Assembly: GCA_964431685.1 (NCBI GenBank)
Contig: CAYSLA010000158.1
Span: 1 to 8,096, forward strand
Direction of reading: 5' to 3'
Length of the DNA: 8,096 bases
Source of the DNA: CAYSLA01 sp964431685
Lineage (GTDB): Bacteria; Armatimonadota; UBA5829
Shown here: one piece after another, positions 1 to 5,690 of the stretch
Layout: each line of letters opens with the position of its first letter
Numbering within the stretch: the stretch's first letter is position 1
Notes under the pieces: model-generated
What the model was told of the DNA's origin: nothing
The model's input: only the letters and a program-made list of their open reading frames with translations
The model's database searches: none
Made by a program: the position numbers and the translations under genes

Positions 1-242
1 CCGGAAGCGATCCTTAACTGATGCAGCGCGTCCACGAACTTGGGAGCACACTCCACATCGCAGCCGCTGTGCAGCATATACGGCGGATTGGAGCACCAGA
101 AGACCTCGAACCACATATTATACTCGTCTTCGGGATCAATGGTGTTGGCGATTCCCTGTAGGGCGAGTCCGGCCCGCTCTGCAAGGTCCAGGGTGTCGGG
201 AACTACGGTGTCTATGTTTTCTGTCTTTTCTCGCTCCGGCAT
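1..242 (-). CDS. Unrecognised protein, N-terminal 80 residues only (runs off window)
   Basis: I do not recognise this gene with confidence. The ATG at 242 is chosen because a perfect GGAGGG (250-255) sits 7 bases upstream. The frame is open from there to the window edge, giving 80 codons plus two bases. The visible protein begins MPEREKTENIDTVVPDTLDL, followed by a predicted helix (LAERAGLALQGI), an acidic stretch (DPEDEY), an aromatic segment (NMWFEVFW) and a Cys/His-containing stretch (HSGCDVEC). There is no signal peptide. The pattern recalls N-termini of large (alpha/alpha)6-type proteins found beside glycosidases in uncultivated bacteria, but that is memory of a pattern, not a family call. 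The same frame is also open upstream through the last segment of the broken GHL10-like gene, so the start rests on the ribosome site. It is the last visible gene of the co-directional cluster. Confidence 0.6.
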   Translation of the reverse strand, partial: MPEREKTENIDTVVPDTLDLAERAGLALQGIANTIDPEDEYNMWFEVFWCSNPPYMLHSGCDVECAPKFVDALHQLRIAS

Positions 243-796
243 GATGATGCCCTCCATATTGGTGTTGTTGATATGCTTCGGGACAAGACCAAGCTTGTAC
301 CCGCGCACTTCCGGGTAAGCGAAACTCAGTTGTGAATGGTATGGCTCGCCATTTCTTCTAACCCATCGGAACTCTGGATGCTCGCGGGTGAATCTTGAGG
401 GCCAGCCAATGCCGTGATCATCTTCGTTGATGCTCATCCAGCCGTGGATTTCCAGTCCCAGATCGTGACCGATCGGCTGCCGCAGCCTTCAGTGTGTCGA
501 AACCACGGTAGTCCAGTTTCTCCCATCTTGTCAGCGTCTCGCCGTCGGGGGCTGGGATGTAGCCAGGAGAGAACTGATAGACTTCCTCGTGTTCGTCAAA
601 TCGGCAGCGGTTCGATCAGCTTGCTCTGATACGTCGAACGTCCGCAGTCGTAGCAGCGCCATAGGATTTTGTCGAAACCGAAATCCCGGCAGCGCGTCAG
701 CATCTGCCGGATGCCGTCCGGACCCCATTGGGGGCCGTCTTTCTTGAGCATCCAATCGCTGTGGGTCAGAGGCGAAGACAGGGTGATTCTACTCAT
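243..796 (-). pseudogene. Broken GHL10-like (TIM-barrel glycosidase-like) gene, two frameshifts and truncated
   Basis: The start is ATG at 796 with GAGAGAG 6 bases upstream, 32 bases after the aminotransferase stop. The first frame (796 to about 604) gives MSRITLSSPLTHSDWMLKKD and continues through FGFDKILWRCYDCGR, then hits TGA at 596-598. Homology-like coding resumes one base over (603 to 481: FDEHEEVYQF, LDYRGFDTLKAA). It then shifts one more base (from about 479) to GHDLGLEIHGWMSINEDDHG, SRFTREHPEFRWVRRNGEPY and SQLSFAYPEVRGYKL. This order (helix with an FGFDKI-type strand, a GLEIHGW strand, hPEfRWVRR, FAYPEVR) matches the N-terminal half of GHL10/DUF187-like proteins, placed from memory. 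The expected next strand (a DGI.FD-type motif) and the C-terminal half are absent: after YKL the frame runs within 49 bases into the next gene's start. Each junction needs one surplus base, or two lost. Either the gene has decayed or the assembly carries two indel errors and a deletion. Confidence 0.72.
250..255 (-). promoter_or_regulatory. Ribosome binding site GGAGGG for the gene starting at 242
   Basis: On the minus strand GGAGGG is followed by 7 bases and then ATG at 242. It fixes the start of the downstream gene, which could not otherwise be separated from the in-frame open remnant upstream. The same hexamer with the same 7-base spacing precedes the first gene of the window (8083). Confidence 0.75.
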
Positions 797-828
797 ATTA
801 GACTCTCTCTTTGTTCGGGTCACGGGAC

Positions 829-2181
829 TTACAACACGCATTCCGATATAGCATTCGCAATTACCCCGGTTGCTTCCTGCATCGCATCCTGAGTAATACA
901 CAGAGGCGGGGCAATCTTGAGTGTGCCCCGTCCTGTCTGAAGCATCAGCACACCGAGTTCCATACACATTGTAGTGACTTTGCGCCCGAGATCAACATCA
1001 AGCTCCGCGGATCCTGGCTTGGTAAGGTTAACTGCCCAGACCAGGCCCTTGCCGTTTACTGCGCCAACTCGTTTGGAGAACTTCTGCCGAAGCGAATTGA
1101 GCGCCTCGCGCACCACCGGTTCCATCTTTGCCGCGTTCTCGATCATACGACCGTCGCGGATAGCAGCGATATTTGCGATAGCTGCCGCGCAGCAGAGCGG
1201 GTTACCCGTGTGCGAGCTGCTCATCTCCCCATGGTTAGCCAAGTCCAGGATCGCCCCACGGCCAGCCACCGCCGACATCGGCAGGCAAGAAGTCATCCCC
1301 TTGCCCATGCACACAAGGTCTGGTTCAATACCATAGTGCTCGAACCCAAACCATTTTCCAGTGCGGCCGAAACCGGCCTGTATCTCATCGAAAACCAGCA
1401 GTGCCTGGATGTTGCTTGCCCACTCGCGGATCGCCTGCGCGTAGTCCGGCGGCATGAACGCGACCGTCGGACCCTGGAATGTCTCAGTTATGACTCCCGC
1501 GATCAGGTTCTCGTCGAGCCCGTTCGATGTGAGCTGTTCCAAGCCCCGCTGGAGACACTCGAGGCCGCAGTTCTCGTAGCTCGCCTTTCCCCAGGGACAC
1601 CGCGAACACTCAGGAAATGGTATGTGGTGGAACCCACCAGGCTTCAGACCCATCCACTCCTGCTGGTCGAGATACCCGCCCGCCGTCTGCGAAGCCATCG
1701 TCCGCCCGTGGAACGAATTGTAGAATGAGACAACATGAATCTTCCGGGAGTTTATGCATCGACCGTGAAGCCGCATCAGCTTGATCGCGCATTCGGTCGC
1801 CTCCGAGCCAGTGGTGAGGAGGAAGACCCTGTCCAGGTAAGGTGGGACGATCTCCAGGATCGCCTTAACCGCCCGAAGCCTTATGGCAGAAGGATTGCAG
1901 TAATTGTGCCAGAGGTTACTATCAAGCTGTTCGCGGATTGCCTGTCCGATTGATTCGTTTGCGTGACCCGCGTTGGCCAGCACGACCGCGGACGTAAGGT
2001 CGATCCACTGGTTGCCGTAGGCGTCGTAGACCTGAAAGCCCTGCGCCCGATCCCATACGACGGGCGGCATCCCACCCATCGAACGCGGTTCTATCCGCCT
2101 GAGCTCCTCGATAAGTGGAACTGAATCAGGATGCGGAATGGACGATGTGATCTTGCGGTATGCCGTGTCTATCTTAGTCAT
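829..2181 (-). CDS. Class III PLP-dependent aminotransferase (or related racemase) with a four-cysteine motif
   Basis: 450 residues, a full-length fold-type I class III (Aminotran_3) enzyme. Expected role: PLP-dependent transfer of an omega- or alpha-amino group, in the cytoplasm, probably as a dimer. Motifs in order: GSEATE (125-130, phosphate-binding loop), SFHGRT (156-161), the aspartate motif FDEIQAGFGRTG (264-275, D265 to the pyridine nitrogen), GKG with K294 as the Schiff-base lysine, and SHTGNPL (323-329). An insert at 192-209 carries C192, C195, C205 and C209 (CSRCPWG...CGLEC), known in some GABA-aminotransferase-like enzymes and archaeal amino-acid racemases of this family. The late motif is LKIAPPL, with K422 where many members have arginine. 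ATG at 2181 lies 4 bases after the VOC stop. The ribosome site is weak, so translation is probably coupled. Substrate is unknown, and a racemase or lyase function within the same fold is possible. Confidence 0.93.
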   Translation of the reverse strand: MTKIDTAYRKITSSIPHPDSVPLIEELRRIEPRSMGGMPPVVWDRAQGFQVYDAYGNQWIDLTSAVVLANAGHANESIGQAIREQLDSNLWHNYCNPSAIRLRAVKAILEIVPPYLDRVFLLTTGSEATECAIKLMRLHGRCINSRKIHVVSFYNSFHGRTMASQTAGGYLDQQEWMGLKPGGFHHIPFPECSRCPWGKASYENCGLECLQRGLEQLTSNGLDENLIAGVITETFQGPTVAFMPPDYAQAIREWASNIQALLVFDEIQAGFGRTGKWFGFEHYGIEPDLVCMGKGMTSCLPMSAVAGRGAILDLANHGEMSSSHTGNPLCCAAAIANIAAIRDGRMIENAAKMEPVVREALNSLRQKFSKRVGAVNGKGLVWAVNLTKPGSAELDVDLGRKVTTMCMELGVLMLQTGRGTLKIAPPLCITQDAMQEATGVIANAISECVL

Positions 2182-2185
2182 AGTT

Positions 2186-2620
2186 TTACACCATAACCTG
2201 AACTAGCTCAATCAGATTTCCCTCAAAGTCACGCGCGAAGAACAGGCGCGCTTTGCCGTCCGGGGCAGTAACCGGTTGACTCAGCAGGTCACAACCAGCG
2301 TCTGCCAGGGTCCTCCAACTGGCCTCAATGTCAGCAACAGTGAAGGCAATGTGCCGGATTCCGCTGTCGCAGAGATCGTTGGCGGCCGGGGGAGGAGTCG
2401 GGTGCGCATCGTCCTGGAGCAACTCGACCATCGATCCGTCCGGAGCCGTCAGCTTGATCATTCTCAGCAGCACCCCGCTAAGGTTCTGGACAGTGTCTAT
2501 GAACTCGCCTTCTTCCCGAAAATCGATCGCCACCGTAAGACCCATCAAATCCCGCCAGAAGCTAAGAGCCTTCTCGATGTCTCGCACCACTATGCCAACA
2601 TGTCTTGTGTTTGTAATCAC
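2186..2620 (-). CDS. VOC (glyoxalase/bleomycin-resistance fold) metalloprotein
   Basis: 144 residues from a GTG start at 2620. That start overlaps the dehydrogenase stop as GTGA and is preceded by GGGGGAG 7 bases upstream. The protein holds two beta-alpha-beta-beta-beta modules, roughly 4-70 and 87-144, joined by a Pro-rich linker (PTPPPAA). The four metal ligands of the vicinal oxygen chelate fold are all present: H7 (TRHVGI), E66 (MVELL), H90 (IRHIAFTV) and E138 (LIELV). A divalent-metal active site is therefore likely. Families with this plan include lactoylglutathione lyase, methylmalonyl-CoA epimerase and ring-cleaving dioxygenases. The small size and the ADIEASWRTLADAG helix are closest in style to lyase/epimerase-type members. 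Its place between a dehydrogenase and an aminotransferase suggests an isomerase, epimerase or lyase step on their shared intermediate, which is inference. Confidence 0.9.
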   Translation of the reverse strand: MITNTRHVGIVVRDIEKALSFWRDLMGLTVAIDFREEGEFIDTVQNLSGVLLRMIKLTAPDGSMVELLQDDAHPTPPPAANDLCDSGIRHIAFTVADIEASWRTLADAGCDLLSQPVTAPDGKARLFFARDFEGNLIELVQVMV

Positions 2621-3669
2621 TGCGCCACTCCCCCAGGAAACACCAGCACCTTCAGACACTCCTTGTTCTTCATCAATTCCAATCCCACCTGTATGTCATC
2701 AAGAGATACACGGTGGGTGACTATGGCCCGCAGGTCTATCTTGCCATCTGCCATCAAACCAATTGCAGTCTTCACGTGCTCTGGACGTGAGTCGGACGCA
2801 CCCACCACGCGAAGCTCATTGTAGTGGATTGTCCGGCTGTCGAAAGTGATGTCAGAGTCTCCCTTCGGCAAGCTGGCGAACAAACTGACCGCCCCACCCT
2901 TCCGCGCGAATTGGATTGACTCCTCCTGGGCCTTTCTGGATGGAGCGCAGACTATCACAACATCCGCTCCCATCCCACGCGTCCTCTCGGAGACTATCTT
3001 GGAAACGTCCTCACGTGCGCCATCAATTACGGTAAGCCCTGCGATACTCCTCAGCATCGAGAGACGTGGCTCCGAGCGCTGGACAACCATAACATCCGCC
3101 GCGCCCAGTGCCTTCGCCAGAACGGCGTGAAGCGCTCCAAGAGGCCCGCCGCCGATGACAAGCAGCTTGTCCTGGGCCTTGACGCCCGCGAGTTCCTGAG
3201 CATTGATGGCGCAAGACAGGGGTTCGGCCAGCGCCGCCGATTCGTCATCCACGCTGTCCGGCACCTTTATGACGTTGCCCCCCCGCAGCGCCATATCCGG
3301 AACGGCCAGATACTCAGCGAAGGCTCCATCGTATTCATAGCTTATCGGTTTTGAGTTGGGACACATATTGCCCAGTCCAAGCTCGCAGTGCGGGCAGTTG
3401 CCGCAAGCGACTGTCGTCGCAAGAGTGATCCTGTCACCGGCAACAAAGCCCTCCACTTCTGAGCCGACGTGCACGACCTCCCCGACCATCTCGTGCCCGA
3501 TGATCCGGGGCGGGTGGCAACGAGGGTTGCCTATGGTAGCGAGCTTCAGGTCCGTGCCGCAAATAGCGCAGCATTTCACCTTGACCACCAGACGATCGTT
3601 TGCGCGCTGGGGTTCGGGGCGGTCCTCCACACGGATGTCCCCCGGCGCGTAGTATACCACTGATTTCAT
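2617..3669 (-). CDS. Zinc-dependent medium-chain dehydrogenase (sorbitol/threonine dehydrogenase-like)
   Basis: 350 residues, the usual length for zinc-dependent MDR alcohol dehydrogenases. It is a cytoplasmic NAD(P)-dependent oxidoreductase for a polyol, sugar or amino-alcohol hydroxyl. The GroES-like domain (about 1-150) carries the catalytic zinc site: C37 (AICGTDLK), H59-E60 (IIGHEMVGEV) and E149 (AEPLSC). The structural zinc site is complete: C89, C92, C95 and C103. The Rossmann domain has the IGGGPLG loop (172-178). The second strand ends in Q197-R198 instead of an acidic residue, hinting at NADP use. ATG at 3669 overlaps the aldolase stop as ATGA and has GGAGG 4 bases upstream (3674-3678). 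A longer in-frame start exists at 3735, but it lies within the aldolase gene and has no matching family residues. The AEPLSC and zinc pattern place it with L-iditol/threonine dehydrogenases; the substrate is not determined. Confidence 0.93.
   Translation of the reverse strand: MKSVVYYAPGDIRVEDRPEPQRANDRLVVKVKCCAICGTDLKLATIGNPRCHPPRIIGHEMVGEVVHVGSEVEGFVAGDRITLATTVACGNCPHCELGLGNMCPNSKPISYEYDGAFAEYLAVPDMALRGGNVIKVPDSVDDESAALAEPLSCAINAQELAGVKAQDKLLVIGGGPLGALHAVLAKALGAADVMVVQRSEPRLSMLRSIAGLTVIDGAREDVSKIVSERTRGMGADVVIVCAPSRKAQEESIQFARKGGAVSLFASLPKGDSDITFDSRTIHYNELRVVGASDSRPEHVKTAIGLMADGKIDLRAIVTHRVSLDDIQVGLELMKNKECLKVLVFPGGVAQ
2628..2634 (-). promoter_or_regulatory. Ribosome binding site GGGGGAG deciding the GTG start of the VOC gene
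   Basis: On the minus strand GGGGGAG is followed by 7 bases and GTG at 2620. It lies inside the last codons of the dehydrogenase gene. It supports the overlapping GTG start over the longer in-frame option beginning at 2659, which would run 43 bases into the dehydrogenase. Confidence 0.65.
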
Positions 3670-4583
3670 ACAGCCTCCAGCTCTCCGCACAGTCTCATTG
3701 CGAGCTGGGCCTTCTCGGCAACAATGCTCGGGCATTCGCCCTCGTGCTCCAGGACAATACTATCGCAGACGCCATTCTTGCGCAGTATGTAGTTGAGGAA
3801 ATGGAACATGGTCGATGTCTCCGGGCGCTGCTCAAATGCCGACAGGAGCACTCGCATCAACGCGGTCACCTGCTCCTGTATTCGGTTCATCCTATCCGTC
3901 TTCCCCGTCCGAGCCGCCCGGTACAACTCCACGAACATCCCTGGGGCGACATGAACCAGGCTCACAACGAACCCGGAAGCTCCGGCAAGCAGGGAATCTG
4001 CCAGAAGATGCTCCTTGCCCTGCAGAAGATAGAAGCCCTCCAGGTCTTTGAGTGCGACGGTCAATTGTCTGAAATCTTCAGGATCGCCACTGGAATCCTT
4101 GAAACCCGTCACATTGCCGTGACGCGCAAGCCTGTCAACCATTGCCACATCCAGCTTCGTCCCGGCAAAGGCGGGGATGTCGTATATCATCACCGGCAGC
4201 GGGCTGGCGTCGGCGAACCGCAGGAATATTGCCTCTATCTCCGACTGGCTGTATTGGAAATAGCCGGGCGCGGTCAGTACAGCCACGTTCGCCCCGGAGT
4301 CGGCCATGGCGTGGGCGTTCTCCAACATCTCGGCCAGCCCACTAGCCATGCATCCGCCAAAGACCCGCACTCCAGGCCCAACGGACTCGGCCACCGTCCG
4401 GCAGATCTCAGCCCGATCGGCCCGACTGAACCACGGCCCACGGCCTGTGCTTCCTGCGGCGAACACTGCGTCACAACCAGCCTCCAGCACGTAGTGACAG
4501 ACGGCTCTGAGGCCATCCGGATCCAACAAGCCATCCTTTCCACAAGGGGTGACTATCGGGACCAAAACTCCAAGTTCATTCAC
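3666..4583 (-). CDS. DapA/NanA-family Schiff-base aldolase (probably not lysine DapA)
   Basis: 305 residues, full length for the class I aldolase (beta/alpha)8 superfamily of DHDPS and N-acetylneuraminate lyase. Visible residues: the GSTGRG loop (44-49; S45-T46), Y108 (APGYF, matching the relay tyrosine Y107 of E. coli DapA), Y134 (YDIPAFAG, Y133 in E. coli) and K162 (GFKDSSGD), which forms the Schiff base with pyruvate or a 2-oxo acid. The residue matching E. coli DapA R138, which holds the aspartate-semialdehyde carboxylate, is F139. The GTTGE glutamate is replaced by R48. Lysine-pathway activity is therefore unlikely; a sugar-acid, sialic-acid-like or other 2-oxo-acid aldolase fits better. 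GTG at 4583 is chosen because AGGAG lies 6 bases upstream and the codon overlaps the UROD stop as GTGA. The stop overlaps the dehydrogenase start. The possible extension to 4655 lies wholly in UROD-coding sequence. Confidence 0.92.
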   Translation of the reverse strand: MNELGVLVPIVTPCGKDGLLDPDGLRAVCHYVLEAGCDAVFAAGSTGRGPWFSRADRAEICRTVAESVGPGVRVFGGCMASGLAEMLENAHAMADSGANVAVLTAPGYFQYSQSEIEAIFLRFADASPLPVMIYDIPAFAGTKLDVAMVDRLARHGNVTGFKDSSGDPEDFRQLTVALKDLEGFYLLQGKEHLLADSLLAGASGFVVSLVHVAPGMFVELYRAARTGKTDRMNRIQEQVTALMRVLLSAFEQRPETSTMFHFLNYILRKNGVCDSIVLEHEGECPSIVAEKAQLAMRLCGELEAV

Positions 4584-5628
4584 GAGACTCTCCTTTCTTC
4601 GGCAGCAGATGCGTGCAACTTCCAGGCCTTGACGAGCGCCAGCACCCTGTCCCAAGGAACTCCGGCGTAGATCCCCGGTATGNNNNNNNNNNNNNNNNNN
4701 NNNNNNNNNNNNNNNNNNNNNNNNNNNNNNNNNNNNNNNNNNNNNNNNNNNNNNNNNNNNNNNNNNNNNNNNNNNNNNNNNNTTCGTGACAGAGGTCGGC
4801 TTCCTCCTCCATCAAAGGTCGAAGATACCTGTCGAAGTACTTCACACCCCAGAAGTCCGGCGTGTCGTAATAGCCGAAACGCGTGACCATGTCCACACCT
4901 ATCTGGAGCGCAATCTTCAGGGTGGCAAGCTGCCAGTCGTGAATGATCTGCAAGAACTCGCCGATGTATTCCGGATCGGACTCAAACGTCATCATGCTTT
5001 CGACTGCGTTGGTCAGCCAGAGCAAAGCTGACCCGCAGTATGTCCTGCGCGCCAGGAAGACGGTGCCACGTTTCTGGGCCTCTTTCTTCGCAAAGACGGC
5101 ATCGGCAGTCCACTGATCCAGGTTGTCACCTGAAATCGGCTGAAATAGATACCGCATCTTCTCCAGATCATCCGGTCCCTTGATGAGGAACTCCACACTT
5201 CTGGACGGGTTCACGTCCTCCAGTAGATGCAGACCATTGACAAGATCCGCAAGTGGACCGCGGGTGTTACGGTTGATCCTGTGCCAGCGATAAAGATCGT
5301 CCGTCTCACGTATCACCTGGCGCAAGGTTCCAGCGGGTGTTTCGTACTCCTTGCCCAGCAGCACCGCTGGGGATGCATCCGTTTCTTTCCAACTGCGCAC
5401 ACTCACATCCGGATGGAACTGCGGTTCGGGAAGCCAGACCTCGACCATTGCGTCCACACCCAGCTCGAGGAGTGCATCCGTCCGCTCAAACTGGTCTTTC
5501 CAGCACGCGGTGGCCGGATCATACAGCAGATAACTGGGATGAACCTCCAAGTGCAGCGGCACATGGTCCGTCGGTTCGTGCGCGCACGTTGCGAGTATGC
5601 GCTCTGCCGATGTCATTTCTGTCTTCAT
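4580..5628 (-). CDS. UROD-family (uroporphyrinogen-decarboxylase-like) protein, interrupted by an assembly gap
   Basis: The first 282 codons (5628-4783) read MKTEMTSAERILATCAHEPT and on through the LLELGVDAMVEVW, FLARRTYCGSALLWLTN and TRFGYYDTPDFWG segments to EEADLCHE, where the N run begins. This is the UROD/CmuA/MtaA TIM-barrel family: ER.L.....EP.DHVP at the N-terminus and a YY.TPDFW..K.FD.YL..L segment before a helix rich in E and H. The HemE N-terminal signature (PVWFMRQAGR-like) is absent, so it is not the heme enzyme. Members of this wider group include corrinoid methyltransferases and many uncharacterised proteins. After the gap the correct frame is IPGIYAGVPWDRVLALVKAW, ending at TGA 4580-4582; this matches the family's usual C-terminal helix. 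The placeholder's 100 Ns break that frame. The start ATG at 5628 is 32 bases after the sialidase-like stop, with AAAGG about 10 bases upstream; the open frame above it overlaps the preceding gene. Confidence 0.87.
4590..4594 (-). promoter_or_regulatory. Ribosome binding site AGGAG for the aldolase GTG start
   Basis: On the minus strand AGGAG (extended AGGAGAG) is followed by 6 bases and GTG at 4583. It sits within the last codons of the UROD-family gene, so the two genes are likely translationally coupled. It decides between this start and an out-of-frame ATG at 4579. Confidence 0.7.
4683..4782. other. Assembly gap (100 N placeholder) inside the UROD-family gene
   Basis: Exactly 100 unknown bases. 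Coding before the gap (846 bases) is whole codons and coding after it (103 bases) leaves one extra base, so the true gap should be 2 modulo 3 if one gene crosses it. Family length suggests that roughly 70-90 residues are missing, more than 100 bases can hold. Both statements are inference. Confidence 0.97.
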
Positions 5629-5652
5629 CACATTCTTGCCTTTCGTAGCTTC

Positions 5653-5690
5653 GTCCTGAATCAAGTTGAGTCCTGAACTTGATTCAGGAC
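5653..5690. repeat. Perfect palindrome, 15-bp arms with an 8-nt loop, at the sialidase-like gene's 3' end
   Basis: The arm GTCCTGAATCAAGTT (5653-5667) is exactly complementary to AACTTGATTCAGGAC (5676-5690), with GAGTCCTG between. The octamer GTCCTGAA also recurs directly at 5653 and 5670. In the transcript this allows a second, shorter hairpin (GTCCTGAA / TTCAGGAC around TCAAG, 5690 to 5670) that excludes the long one. No T run follows, so it is not a standard intrinsic terminator. The last nine codons and the TGA of the sialidase-like gene lie inside it. It resembles small dispersed palindromic elements in form; no second copy is in this window. Confidence 0.85.

Noticed and set aside
481..610. 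Programmed frameshifting in the GHL10-like gene
   Set aside because: No slippery heptamer is evident, two shifts are needed, and half of the domain is missing, so decay or assembly error is simpler.
811..1728. Long open frame on the plus strand (305 codons) opposite the aminotransferase
   Set aside because: It is antisense to a gene with complete class III motifs, shows no domain pattern of its own, and has no convincing ribosome site; an open frame opposite GC-rich coding sequence is common.
3666..4583. Naming the aldolase dapA
   Set aside because: The arginine needed for aspartate semialdehyde is replaced by Phe, and no lysine-pathway genes are nearby.
3600..4670. Long open frame on the plus strand (356 codons) opposite the aldolase
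   Set aside because: It is antisense to a well-supported aldolase and rich in His, Arg, Pro and Ser, as expected of a shadow frame.
4580..5628. Naming the UROD-family gene hemE
   Set aside because: The conserved HemE N-terminal arginine signature is absent and the context is catabolic.
5653..5690. Palindrome as a Rho-independent terminator
   Set aside because: The stem is strong, but no T run follows on either strand, and the downstream gene starts 25 bases beyond it in the same direction.
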